Assembly (NCBI GenBank): GCA_022393335.1
Contig: JAJEKB010001024.1
Coordinates: 124,001 to 188,000 of the forward strand
Direction: 5' to 3'
DNA: 64,000 nucleotides
From: Macrotrachela quadricornifera
Lineage: Eukaryota > Rotifera > Eurotatoria > Philodinida > Philodinidae
Shown here one piece after another: positions 26,298-38,504 of the stretch (its first letter is position 1; every line of letters starts with the position of its first letter). Below the pieces are notes generated by a model, which saw nothing but the letters and a program-made list of their open reading frames with translations, had not been told where the DNA came from and searched no databases. Both the position numbers and the translations under genes were made by a program.

Positions 26298-27030
26298 AGC
26301 TCATATTGTAGTTAGTATTGAAGTTACTATGGATCTGCATTTAACTGCATTATCGATACTGATTAAAAGTGCGTATTTATCAAGTAGCAGATATCATAAA
26401 GTATGTAAACTAGATAAATATCATTAATAAGACTATAAATACGATATGTGTTAGCTGCTATATAGTATGATGTACTTGCCATATATTATAGATCATTCGG
26501 ACTTATTGAAATTCTTTAGACTATAAAAAGATCAAAAACTAACAGTCAATATAGTGAAAAATAGCTACTGACCCATAATGCATTTCTTTTGCCAGATTTT
26601 ACCATAGGTTTAATTTAAATTTATCATTTGATAGAGCGGTGTCATGATATATCTCTAGTAGATGCGTCATTAAACCCTTGTCAAGATGTTTAATTTTTAT
26701 GACATATTTATACATACTGTCGTGGTCCTCTTCAGGTTTACGTGAAAAATTAATTTTCAAATTTCTTGGTTGCTTCTATCCTTAAATATGAATAAATAAA
26801 ACTTTGCGTTATAAGTAATGTGAAAAAAAGTATATTTTTGGTATACTTGTATCTCATGATAGAAGACATTCAAAAATTTGAAATGGTTCAAAAGCGATTT
26901 TACTATCTGGACATTGTTCCTGATCCTCTTTTTCTATCCACTGTGCTCGGTTTACTCGGACGCAATACATCTCTACTTATAATTTTCAATATAAATAATA
27001 TTAATCTACATTTTCATGTTTTTTTTTCAG
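26298..27030. other. Gap between the Lys-rich ORF and the kelch exons (intergenic or intron)
   Basis: About 730 bp with no domain-like reading frame. It is either an intergenic promoter region or most of an 808 bp intron (26222-27030) joining the two flanking ORFs. One possible start exon for a separate kelch gene is 26699-26735 (MTYLYILSWSSS, donor at 26736), which is phase-compatible with 27031. Confidence 0.4.
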
Positions 27031-29652
27031 CCAGTAATAAAAAACCTACTATTCGTTCACGTCAAGTTCAATTGAAATGGTATATTCTCTTTTAATATTA
27101 TTGATTTCATTGAACCTTTTATAATAAATAGTGCCGTTGATGATGATGATCATTTAAACAAATATGTTCAATCTCGATCTTATTGTTTGGATGTCTTTGA
27201 TGAGTATGTTACTTCACTTAAACGACAACATGGTGTTGTTCAAAATGCTGCTATTGATCCACCTTTATTTGATCCAGGCATTAGTGTAAATCATCTTGAG
27301 ATAATATCATCAGATGCTGAAACAAAAATATTTGTTTTATTTGTTAGATAACAGGACCATATGTTAAAAAAGATACAGCTCTTGTTGATAAAGAAGATTC
27401 TCAGGCTATAAAAAAAATGATTAATATAGAACCAAGAAAAAAATATGCATTAATACATGAAAAAGCAGGAATTTTTATTATTGGTAAATAAAATTTTCTT
27501 GGCTTTTTTTTTGTTATTGTTGTTATTTATGTTTAATTCAGGTGGTTATAATTTATATGTTGATGTTCCTAGTCAAAGAGAACCAGAAACAGATTATTTA
27601 TTTAAAGTTAATGGAGATATTGTAAAAATTTCACCTTTACGTCAATCTCGAGTTCATTTCGGTGAATGAATTAGTAAAAATAAATTTGTATGATTTAATA
27701 AATAAATTTTTTTTTGTTTTTGAATATTTCAGGAATTTTTACAGATGGTGATGCAATTTATGTTGCTGGCGGTCAAACGATACATAATGAGTAAATATTT
27801 ATTTCTTTTCTTTATTTGTCTTTTTAAATTATGATAATAGATTACTTGCTGATATTCAACGTTTAAATTTAAAAACATTTAAATGGGAACATGTTACAAC
27901 GTTAATGAATCCAATTGCTGCTTGGTTAATTTTAATTTTTTTATTATTAATTAATTTCTCTCATTTCTAGTGGTATAACAATAGATAATCGACGAATTTA
28001 TCTTGTGTGAGTTGTAATATATACAATAGAGAATTTTTTTTTTCATATTTTATTGTAGAGGTGGTTATGATATTATACAAAATCAAACTAGTTTCTTATT
28101 CGATTATACTATTTATAATTTGGCAACACAAAAGTATGTTTTTATGAGTTTTTTTTTGAAAATAATTTTTTTCTAAATACTTAGATTTGAAAAATCAACG
28201 GACTTACCAACACCACGTTGTCGTAGTCTAGTTTTTGCAAATAATAATGCCATTTTTGCTATATCAGGTTTAACTGAAGATCGCGATGAGAATAATAATA
28301 AAAAAATTAAAATTTCTACTGTAAATAATTAATTTTCATTCTAAAAATAATCAGATTTATTTATTTTTTATTATATTATTAAGGATGTTTTAAAATGGAC
28401 ACAAGAAACATCAAAATGGATTAAAATTTCTCAAACACCTGAACTTACTAGATTTCATGCATTAGCATTTAACGGTAAAATTTCTTAAAATTACTCAAAA
28501 TATAATTAAATTAATTATATTAATTAGATCCATATCTTGAAATTACAAAACGTGCTCCTACTAATGATGGTAAAGACGTTGAAACAATAGCAGAAGTAAT
28601 AATCAGTTGTTTTCTAATTTGGAAAATATTCAAATTTTCATTTAGGCTTATTATGATTTTCGAACAAATACATGGACGAAGGGTAGAGCACCATCACCAA
28701 CAAATCCTAAATCTGTATCTCCTACCCCAAAAAGTCCTGGTAAATCCGTGCCAATATCATCACCAAAAACACCACAAAAAACGAAATCTACAAAGGCCAA
28801 AAGTCCTTCCAAAACCAAAGGTTACTACATACTCTTATCTATAATAATAGATGATCAAAAAGTTTTAGACAAAATATTTTGTGTTCTTATCATCTTCTTG
28901 CAGACATCAATATGAATTTACAATTTTTCTATCAGATTTTGCTTCCGACTAGTGTATAATAGAGACGAATATAGGATAGGACAATGCACTCATCTTGATG
29001 TTTTATTCTTTCATACCCTACGAAACACGGCAAAACTACAATTTTAATCCTCTCTTTCCTACATCTAGGACGAATACTGTTTACCGAGCAGGACGGAAAA
29101 AGTTATCCAGTACCTCTTCTCGCTAGTCATCATATGTCCCTTTCCAAAAATCCTAAGAATTCTTAGACATTACAATCTAATAGATCGAGATCCCTTGGTA
29201 ATATACCACATCGAACTTACCTCTAATGTTTACTCAAGTAAAGCTTTCAATTTAAAATGCTTTATGCTGGAAAATGTGAATTTATGAAAAATAACGGTAA
29301 CAGAAACGAGGATAATTAATGTGGCTTATCGAAAGAAAAGAAAGACGATACGGTACATGTACCAAGATAGATGTTTCTCGACAAATTAATGGTCGAATCT
29401 ACTGAAACATTTTCTCTTTAAATACGTTTTCAAATCTTTTAAAAATTTTCTCACTATTCCGACAAAACTATGGTTCTAACCTAAAATTTCAACACTTCTC
29501 AAATATCTGCAATACGATAAAGAAAAAAAAACAATGCAATTATTTTGTCTACAAACTTTTCAATTATCCTTTAATATTAATATTTCATATATTTTTTTTT
29601 AGATAAAAAATCAGAAATAAAAAAGAAAATCAAGAATAAAAAGAACAAATAA
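27031..29652 (+). CDS. Kelch-repeat (beta-propeller) protein, 5' end uncertain
   Basis: Exons: 27031-27079, 27132-27285, 27348-27483, 27542-27661, 27733-27790, 27841-27924, 27971-28006, 28059-28133, 28185-28320, 28384-28474, 28528-28595, 28646-28820, 29603-29652; about 409 aa plus an unresolved N-terminus. Kelch-type blades are visible: AGIFIIGGYNLY, DAIYVAGGQTIHNELL followed by FKWEHV, IYLVGGYDIIQ with FLFDY, AIFAISGLTEDRD with WTQETSKWIKI, and YYDFRTNTWTKG. Each shows the GG-before-strand and downstream Trp pattern. The C-terminus is a basic Ser/Pro/Lys tail (SPTPKSPGKS.., KKKIKNKKNK). No BTB domain precedes the blades in the visible part. Function is probably a protein-interaction scaffold. 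The upstream junction is open: either a short 5' exon near 26699 or fusion with the preceding Lys-rich ORF. Confidence 0.75.
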
Positions 29653-30456
29653 TGATACATTATTATCATCTTCAAAACAAACGAACGTAACTTTATTTTT
29701 ATCTAAAATTCATTTACATAGAAATTTTTTAACATTAATATAAAAAATATAGAATGTAGCTAATTGTTAAGAATTTCTATCTTTGCATTGATTACACTAT
29801 ATAGAAAAGGTGTTCGGATAATATGAAGACAAAACAATTCAAGCAAATTTGTTTTTCTTTTTTATTGATAAAATCAATTATAGTCGTTCAAACTTTTCGT
29901 TCGTTCATTCATTAACATTTCTAGATGAAATCAATTATCTTCTGATGTTCATTTCTTTTTTTGTTTCTTTTCATTCAATTTATATTCATTTGTTCTACCG
30001 ACATTAAAAGATCTCAATCTATTCATTTATCAAATCTTTCTTCTACTAAAACTAAAGATTTTTAATTTCTATCAAACTAACATGTAAGTTATAATTGTTA
30101 ATAATCCATTTAGTACTAAAACAGTTTGTCTGTCTATCACCGGATTATCTCCAATCATTTGTTGACAATAAACACTAATCGAATAAACTTGTTAACGTGT
30201 GAGATAGAAGTGGAATTTTTTTTGCTTCCGGCATAATGTATATCTATCTTAATTGACTATCGAGAAAAGGCATATTGAGCCGCATCTATATACATACATA
30301 TTTGATTCGGTAATCAATTAGAAAGAAAACGTAAGACGACAAATAGATTGGCTTATAAACAATAGACAAAGAGAGAGATAGAGAGAGGGGCAAAATGCTC
30401 ATATATAAATAGAACGAATCGATCTTGCAATCTATTAACATCGTGACATACAAACC
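29653..30456. other. Intergenic region
   Basis: About 800 bp, A/T-rich, with a short GA-repeat (about 30368-30388) just upstream of the next gene. No gene seen. Confidence 0.55.
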
Positions 30457-31481
30457 ATGCAAAGTAATAATAAACACATTTACTTTAAATAAAATTTTAC
30501 ATTGTTTTTTTATATTTTTGTTAGTCTGTCAACATCGTCCATATGAATGTATTCAAGTATCATATCGTGGTATTATTAAATGTATAACAAATTTTAATCG
30601 TTTAACAACAGTTGCACATATTATTGATGCATTACTTAATGATCTAGCGGAAGAACATGATTTAACTATAAATGATTGTTGTTTATATGTTGAACGTTCA
30701 CCATATTTATTTCCATTAAAATCAACAGATTTTATTCAAGATATTTTATTACGTTATACATCATCAAATATAAAATTTAAATTAGCATTTAAACGTAATT
30801 CATCACCATCACGCTATGCACAACGTAAAAAACTTAATCGTACACAATTTCAAGAAACAACAGCAATAAATGCATATGAACAATTAAAAATTCAAGAATC
30901 ATTAATACGTAAACAACATGAAATAATAACACAATTAAAAAAAACAAATTCTTTAAATAATCAATCAAATTATAATTTATCATCAAATTATTCAAATTAT
31001 TTCGATTGGATTACTAAAAATAATAATAATAATAATAATTCTGATAGTGATGATAATAGCAGGTTAGATTGAAAAAGAAAAATATTTTATTCTGAAAAAA
31101 TAACTTTATTTAATAAATTTTAGAACATCATCGGATATGATTCCAATATCTCGACGACAATCACGTCAAGATGAATATTGTAAAACTAGAAATTCAAATC
31201 GTTCATTATCCCGTGTTCGTTTTCGTACAAATCAATCACCATCAACAACAACACATATGAAAAGTATTTTAAAAAATGTTTCTTCGCATCAAAGAATTTC
31301 AAGTGTTGATCGTGATATAACTCGATTAATAACTTCTAAACAACAACGAAATAGTTTTTATATATCTGATGATGATAATTTATCGGATCGAAGTACAACA
31401 GATTCATGTTTAGGTTCACTTTCATCAGATGATAATAATAGTTACATTATTACTCAACATCATTTAGAAACACTTGTTTGA
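30457..31481 (+). CDS. RA/ubiquitin-like-fold protein, possibly RASSF7-10-like
   Basis: Exons 30457-30463 (only ATGCAAA), 30525-31062, 31124-31481; 300 aa. The N-terminal 90 residues look like a Ras-association domain: YECIQVSYRGIIKCI, then LTTVAHIIDALLNDLAEEHD and a closing strand IKFKLAFKRN. This resembles the strand-G-strand-TT-helix order of N-terminal RASSF proteins. A short coiled-coil helix follows (AYEQLKIQESLIRKQHEIIT), then Asn/Ser/Asp-rich low-complexity sequence and a basic Ser/Arg segment. The order RA then coiled coil fits RASSF7-10, but sequence match is weak, so the family name is inference. The 7-nt coding first exon was chosen because the donor GTAATA and the frame agree, and because no other in-frame ATG precedes the domain. 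Confidence 0.6.
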
Positions 31482-31949
31482 TTTCTTGCTTCTTTTTTTT
31501 TTTTGCATTTTTGAATATATAAAAATAAGCCTATGAAAATAAATTGCCTCGGTTTTTTTTTTATTCATAGAATACGAACGAGCAAAAAAAAAAAAATTTA
31601 GTTGCCTGTTGTTATTTTTCTTTACTTTCAACATAATTTTTATCGATGTTTTTATTACGATAAACGTAAAGAACAGAAAAAAAAATAGACTTACAGCACA
31701 TGTGTTGCAATAAAATAAAATATAGGCCATCATCGGTTGGGATTTTTCCGAGACAAGTCGAAGAATCGGACAAATAAAAACAAAAAAAATAAAATAAAAC
31801 AGAATCGAGAAAAAAACTATTTTTCATGGTAAAAAAAAACCCTCTGTCTCTCTCTCTCTTGCTCCAAAAAAAAAATCATATTAAGTATATATAAAGACGT
31901 GAGAATAGGTTTTTTTTTTTTTCTTCTTCTTATCATCTTAACAACAATA
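31482..31949. promoter_or_regulatory. Intergenic region with possible TATA element for the T1-TLDc gene
   Basis: About 470 bp containing poly-A/T and a CT-repeat (about 31843-31860). TATATAAAG at about 31887-31895 lies 55-60 bp before the ATG at 31950 and could be a TATA box. Confidence 0.4.
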
Positions 31950-33353
31950 ATGATGTCACAATCTAATGGTATCACGACTACTATAATAAATAATAATAAA
32001 ATTAATATTAATGAAAATAATTATCATAATGAATTAGAAATTTTACAAAATCTTCAAACATTAGTTCCAGCTATAAAACAAAATTTTATTTTAATATCTC
32101 AACAATTTACTCAATTTATTAATTATACAGAAGATTTTAATAAACTTTCTTCAACCATTCGTTTAATGCAATTAAATCAAGAAAAACTTGAAAATGAATT
32201 AGAAAAATTTAAAAAAGATCAATTAGATATTAATAAACAATTTGAAATAAATTCTGATAATCGTGTTTATCTTGATGTTGGTGGTCAACGTTTTACAACA
32301 ACAATTAAAACTTTAACACAAATAAATTCAGTATTTTTTCAAACACTTATTAAAGAAAAATGGAATATAAATACAAATTCTATTGATAATCCAATATTTA
32401 TTGATCGTGATGGACGTTTATTTGATTATATTCTTAAATATCTTCGTACAAACGAACTTAATATTGAAGATAAAACAGTACGAAAAGAATTATTAACTGA
32501 AGCTAAATATTATAAATTACAAAATTTAGAAGATGAATTAAATTTAATATTACAAAAAGAAGATACATTTATATCAATAAATTCATTGGATATAATTAGT
32601 CAATCACCTCCATGTAGTCCAGCACCAATGATTACTAGATCTCGTTCATCACCTTATTCACCTAGTATATCATCTAATACTATAACACGTACATCACCAT
32701 TTAATCAATCTATACCAACAAAATCGAAACCTCATCCAGCTCAAACAGCATCATCATGGAGATCACAAATATCTTTAGAAAATCGATTAAATAGTTTTCA
32801 TGGAAGTACTTTATTAACGCCAGAATATGAAGAAAAACTTATAGAATTTATGGGTAATGATATTCAACAACAACAATCATGGCGTTTAATCTATCGAGCT
32901 AGTGAACATGGTTTTGATGCTGCTGATTTTCATCGTTGTTGTGATTCATATGCTCCTACAGTATCAATTATTCAAACTGATTTTGGAAATATTTTTGGAG
33001 GTTTTACATCAATTCCATGGAGTTCAGCAACATTACGAGCTGATCAAGCTGATCCAACAGCTTTTTTATTTACTTTAAAAAATACATTTAATATTTCACC
33101 AGCAAAATTTCCTGTCTCAAAAGAATATCAACAATGTGCAATAAGTCATAATCCAACCTGTGGTCCTAATTTTGGTTCACCAAAAAATGAAGGCAGTGAT
33201 TTATGTTTAAGAAATAAATTTAATGATAAAACAAATTGTATATTTTTTCCTAAAAGTTATATTGATACAACAAATCAAGGTGGTTTAATATTTGCTAAAA
33301 AATATTTTGCATGTAAAGAAGTCGAAATATTTACTTTAATGACAAATAATTAA
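31950..33353 (+). CDS. T1/BTB (KCTD-type) plus TLDc domain protein, intronless
   Basis: Single exon, 467 aa from the first ATG (MMSQSNG). The frame is open upstream as far as a GTG that would add a hydrophobic stretch, but no ATG supports that longer form. A helical segment (about 30-100) is followed by a KCTD-type T1/BTB domain at about 105-203: VYLDVGGQRFTTTIKTL, FIDRDGRLFDYILKYLRT, LLTEAKYYKLQNLEDEL. A Ser/Pro-rich linker (about 218-280) leads to a TLDc domain to the C-terminus: WRLIYRASEHGFDAADFHRC, FGGFTSIPW, then CGPNFG and a closing FACKEVEIFTL strand. T1 domains oligomerise and often recruit Cullin-3; TLDc domains are linked to oxidative-stress response and V-ATPase regulation in animals. 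The fusion is not one of the standard animal TLDc proteins. Lack of introns contrasts with every neighbouring gene of this size. Confidence 0.88.
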   Translation: MMSQSNGITTTIINNNKININENNYHNELEILQNLQTLVPAIKQNFILISQQFTQFINYTEDFNKLSSTIRLMQLNQEKLENELEKFKKDQLDINKQFEINSDNRVYLDVGGQRFTTTIKTLTQINSVFFQTLIKEKWNINTNSIDNPIFIDRDGRLFDYILKYLRTNELNIEDKTVRKELLTEAKYYKLQNLEDELNLILQKEDTFISINSLDIISQSPPCSPAPMITRSRSSPYSPSISSNTITRTSPFNQSIPTKSKPHPAQTASSWRSQISLENRLNSFHGSTLLTPEYEEKLIEFMGNDIQQQQSWRLIYRASEHGFDAADFHRCCDSYAPTVSIIQTDFGNIFGGFTSIPWSSATLRADQADPTAFLFTLKNTFNISPAKFPVSKEYQQCAISHNPTCGPNFGSPKNEGSDLCLRNKFNDKTNCIFFPKSYIDTTNQGGLIFAKKYFACKEVEIFTLMTNN

Positions 33354-36029
33354 ATAAATTTAATATTAAATTTATAATTTAATTAATTAAATAAACTTTA
33401 TTTGAAATTTCATATTTAATACGAAATGTATATTGAATAAAACTTTTAATGAAATATTAATAAATGATAATGATATGTAATTTGTTTAAAAAGATTTAAT
33501 ATTTTTTGTTAATCATCTGTTTTTTTGTCATCAATAATATGGAAATGAAATAAAAAAAACTCAAGAATTTTCAGAAGTCATTCATATTTTAATATTTATT
33601 ATTCAACAAAGTTAAATATCATGTTTTAAAATTCTCGTAATTAAATTTCTTTTTTCTTTGATTTGTAACATGAATCGTTTCATATGATATATACAAGCGA
33701 CACAATATATTTATTTTTAAGTTGAATTGAAAATAATATGTCATTTATTATTATTGTATAAACTTCAAGACAAGAGATATGTGGGATCAGTCTTAGCCAT
33801 TGAGACCGGAACAGAAATTAAAAAAATCTTAGTTTCTTACATCTCTATTTTAGATATTTACTTTCACAGTTCTGTAAATTGACTAGAATTGAACGCAGAA
33901 AAACATATGAATAAAAATAAAACATAATACATATCTTCTTTGATGACTTTGATTATTTTTATCTCGCATGAAAAAATTTGTTAAATATATCTATTTGAGA
34001 TACTTTCAATACAGTTAGAGAAGTGGATGGTTAAATGTTAATAAACATTATCTAATGTCAATAACTCGCTTATGAAATACTACGAGTTTCGCATATTGTT
34101 TCATGTTATCATATTTCAAGCCAAGATAGACATGGTGAATTCATCAAATTTACATGGCTTGATAAAGGCTATTCTCAATAGATTTTCAGCGTTTTATAAA
34201 TACTTGTCCATCTTGACATGATGCACCAGTGTTATATTTTTTTAAGAGATAGCCTAGGACATATAGTTTGAAAGAAAAGGTTTTCATTAGATTTTAAGTG
34301 ACTTTTTTCAAACGAAAATGTTTTGAGAGTGCTCATCCACTTGACCATACGCTAAATCAATGCATCTATAGGAGGCTAGGAACAAAATCAGGATGATCCA
34401 TAGGATCAATGTTCTTGCAGATTTGAAGTATTTTTTCCTAAAATTTACCTGATTCTTCAAGCATATAGATAAGATATATTTTCTTATCATTATCTCATGC
34501 TTCATCAAGTATGATTTTGTGTAATTTTTCCAAATGATACTGTCCATTCTGTCTATCAAATTCTTCTTCCAATAGTTTTGTAAAAGTATTAGTCATTTTC
34601 AGTTGCCAACACGATTTTACCATCCAGAAATGATTACAGTAGCTGATGGCAAAGGAGGCTAGAAGAGTCGATGATATGTATAAATTAGCAACTATTTTAA
34701 ATACAAGGCTCGTTAAACCAGAGTTTCTTTGATTGCTCTCAGCAAAGACAAGAGAGAAGGTCTATTCGATACTCAATGGCAAAATATTATTGAAAGTCAT
34801 GAAAATATTCTTATTCTCATTAATTGATTAACGTCTATTTTTATGTTTCGATGAAGATTCCAAATAGAAACCTTATTTTAAGAATTATATTAAATTTTAT
34901 CAAGAGTAATGTATAATTGAGTATTCGAACAAAGCAAAATTAGATAACGTTACAACTAAATGGCATTATGATCATGGAATTATTACTAAAATTTCTTTTT
35001 GAATTTATTTATACAATAATGATTGGTCGAACTAATTCAAGTTTTAATTTGATACAGCACTGATTTGCAATCTGAAACTGACTAGAACAGAAGTGTTATT
35101 GTATGATTAGATGATCTATTTTAATGCTTCAAAAATGCTGAAGAATTCTGTGAATATATCCGTAATTTTAGATATTCTTTTCTCTTGTTGCTTTGTTCAT
35201 GGAGAAAAGATAAGTGGATTCTACTTGGGTCATCACGTGTACAATTGGTACAATATGTTGATCTACTACATGAGAATAATTATAACTATCTTTTCACAAT
35301 CAATTCTTGTAAGAAAAAAGTCAGATGAGAAAAAGAGAATTTTCAACAATACGAATAAAAGCTCGTTAACATGAATTTGCACTTACATGCTCAATCAATA
35401 ATATTGTATTCATGCGAACGAAAAAACTTATTCATCTTGCTCTTGACTTTGTCTCTACTAACAGAATTGCTAGTAGTTTTGTACGTTTTCTTGTACAAGA
35501 TTTGATAATTCTTTTTTATAGATTAGCAATAATAGAGAAGGAAACACGAATACTGGAGTAAAAGTGATGCCATGTTTTATAGAACATTAATTTTCTTCTC
35601 ATTTATATACTTGATTATTCTGAGTAGTTTTCTTTGCATTGAACGACTGAGCTTATCTTCTTTTGGAAATATATTATTATAAAAAATAAAGCATCTGTTC
35701 AAAAAAAACATACTGAGCAATAAACAATTGAAAATGACAGGCGAAATATTTGGAATAAATTAGACTTAAATCAACAAATAAAAGTTTTCTAGAAAATATT
35801 TACTGTTCTGACATAGAATGCATAATATTATTGCTTTATTGACAATCATATAATTCCTGAAAGATATAGACCTGGAATTAATTGAAAGTTATTGAATAGT
35901 ATAGTTTATTTAAGTATGCACTTTCTCCTTTTTTTACTAAAACCTTTTGTTCCGATAATATTAAATTTCAAGATAAACATCATCGACTACAAATGATAGG
36001 TGAATAATAATAGATTAAGTTTTGTATAT

Positions 36030-36193
36030 GTTACAGGGGAACTTAAAATTCTAATTTGTCCTAGCAAAATATTAGGGGAATTTAAAATTGCCCTAGAAAA
36101 AAGCCAGGAGAGTCTTAAATTGCCCTGCAGGAGAAATTAAAATTTTAAGTTGTCCTAACTTTTTGCTAGGGCAATTTTAAATTCCTCTGTAAC
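36030..36193. mobile_element. Small MITE-like palindrome with internal sub-repeats (element D)
   Basis: The termini are GTTACAGGGGAACTTAAAATT (left, first 20 bases quoted by position 36030-36049) and its near-perfect inverted copy ending CCTCTGTAAC at 36193. Flanking sequence on both sides is TAT/ATA-rich, consistent with TA or short target duplication. Inside, the motif TTAAAATTGCCCTAG-like and its inverse recur about every 40 bp, so the whole 164 bp can fold. No coding capacity. Confidence 0.65.
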
Positions 36194-36786
36194 ATATATA
36201 TGAAAAGTTCTGTTTAATTTCTATTGAATATATTATTCTTTCTCTTCGTAGCGTCATTCAAAGAAACAGAAAAGCACAATTTATATAACATTTTCTTAAT
36301 CAAAAGGGATATTATTTTTGCTATTGAAAGAAATTTGCAAAAAATCTTAATCATTAAATGAACGAGAAAATTAATCACATTTTAAGTTAATTAGTTCAAC
36401 AAGGACGAGAAACGAACAACATATCAATTGATGAATGATTTTTTTCCACTTAAATATATAGTAATAATTAAAATTTTCTATGCTAATAATATTTTCTATT
36501 CATGTTCTATAAATTGATAAAATTTTATCATTTAATTTCCTACGTTTTTGCAGGAAATAATTAACTACAATTGATTTTTGTATTATTTAAAATTTCCTAC
36601 ATAAAATTGGCATTAATCGAATAAGCAACCATCAAACTGACAAATGATTAGTTAGTTGCTGATTTTACGCTACAAAATTCCTATGAGAAGAAAAACAGTG
36701 AAGATTAACAGCCAAGCACAAATATAATCGAGATTAATTGTCGATTTTCGATCAATTTATAGAGCATGCAATAGATAAATGTATAT

Positions 36787-36900
36787 ATACAGGATGGCCC
36801 AAAGGTCATATAATCCAAAAATAAATATCTTTCTTATAGCTCGAGCAAAGAAATTGGCCATATAAAGAATCGGAGGGATGTACGTAGGTTAGAAAAATAC
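36787..36900 (+). mobile_element. Solo end related to element A
   Basis: After a TA run, CAGGATGGCCCAAAGGTCAT begins a stretch that follows the same layout as the left end of element A: a G-G-TGG-CCA start, then AATATCT and TTATAGCTCGAGCAAAG at the same distance. No matching right end was found within the next 1.5 kb, so it looks like a decayed or truncated copy. Confidence 0.5.
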
Positions 36901-38407
36901 AAGTGACAGGCTAATTAAACAAAGTCAATAATAGTAGAATGAATTATTTTTTTATCATGCTATTTGTTTTAAGTATTTCTATTTTGATTCTTTTTTCTTA
37001 ATAAATATAGATTCTACATTTATAAGAGTTTTTTGTTTCTTTTTCATCTGGAGAAATTCTTCTATTTTACAGCTGTTTCTGCATTTAAGGTTAGGAAACT
37101 GAGCTGTTACCAAATTACAACAAGGTAAAAACCATAAACATATTTACACAAAAAAACGCAAAAATCATAATTAATGTTATTATGGTTATTACCATTAAAT
37201 AAAAGTAAATGTGTCATGCGTGATTTTATCACGTTCTTTTTGACGATAATATCAAAACACGGTATAAGATGTCAAATGAGTAATCTAACTTTTTAAAAGG
37301 ATATATTACTCAGAAAAAAAATGAAATTATTATTGAATGAAATCATAATATTTTCAGAACTATATACTTCGAAAAGTTTTTGAAAATCGTACAAATAATA
37401 GTGAAAGTATGAAATTTGTTTTTCTTATTAGTAAATATTAGTATAAACAAGGTATACGAATATAATGAACAACATAAGAAACCATTTTCTTGTGTATATG
37501 TAATATTGAAAAATTTCCAATAAATTTTGTGCCTACATAAAAATTTTAAAAATGACAAAGATAAATTAATAAAAGGATTTATATTTTTAAATCATCACCA
37601 TTGGTAAAAAAAATGATACAATCACTATGGTCACTCTTTACAAAAGATCTATTAAAAAAAAAAGAATAATCAGCAATTATTTTAAAAAAAATAAATAGTA
37701 GATATATACAACGGTAGTGTATAAAAGAAGATAAGCGCAATAGATAAGTATGTTTTAAATGTTTATATTAACTCCTATTTGGTCATACTGAACTAAACTT
37801 TGAAAAAAAGTATATTTGATGAATATATTGTACAAATATCCATCCAACACTAGATACGAAAGTTAGAATGGGATCGTCTTGCTGATAATAATCATATTTA
37901 TACAGATTAAAACTTCTATAAATATATGTAAAATAAAATAAAACTATTATGATTATTATTATTTTCATATAGGATCAATTACTTGACATTTATGTGATTA
38001 TCATTAATATAAGTTATTCATTCATTTATATCGTCGTGTATTACTACTATTATTCGTAGTGCTCTTTAATTATTTCAAATGATGTTTTATTGCTGATGAT
38101 AGCTGTTTTTATGAAGATTGAAAATCGTAAAAAATATGTGTAAAATAAAAATATATGATTGTTGTTTTTACATAGTTGAAAACCCACATGACGATGAGAG
38201 GAAGTGAATTTTGATTCATAAGGCGATAAACAAATATCAAAGTATTGGGTTTTCATCTATTTATTTTTTCTTTTACCTACTTTTTTCTGTGTCAAAAACA
38301 AAGCATTCATTATTTTCGTCTGTCTGGCGATTAATAATATGATAAGCTAAAATTACTGATCCGTGAATACGTTGGACTATACACAGATTTATCGATAAAA
38401 ACAGTAC

Positions 38408-38415
38408 TATAAAAG
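38408..38415 (+). promoter_or_regulatory. Probable TATA box
   Basis: TATAAAAG lies 97 bp upstream of the ATG at 38505 of the small Ca-loop protein gene, leaving room for a 5' UTR of about 65 bp. Confidence 0.5.
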
Positions 38416-38504
38416 AAGAATATTTTGTAATCTCATTTATTAATTGCGATTTTGCATCTGTGTATTGATTACATTTTTATATAACGCATATACAAACAAA
38501 ATAA

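Larger units (their letters stand above)
33354..38504. other. Gene-poor intergenic region, about 5.1 kb
   Basis: No reading frame with domain-like content or exon-like coding structure was found. It holds a small palindromic element (36030-36193) and a single mariner-like end (36787-36900), both listed separately. A stretch near 34640-34740 reads for some 30 codons without a known match and is not annotated. Confidence 0.6.

Noticed and set aside
31899..31949. Extension of the T1-TLDc protein to a GTG, giving a hydrophobic signal-like start
   Set aside because: There is no ATG; the phenylalanine run comes from a poly-T tract in front of the first ATG at 31950, and a nuclear eukaryotic gene is unlikely to start at GTG here.
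34308..34559. 83-codon minus-strand ORF in the gene-poor region
   Set aside because: No recognisable domain, no neighbouring exons with proper splice sites, and composition like the surrounding intergenic DNA.
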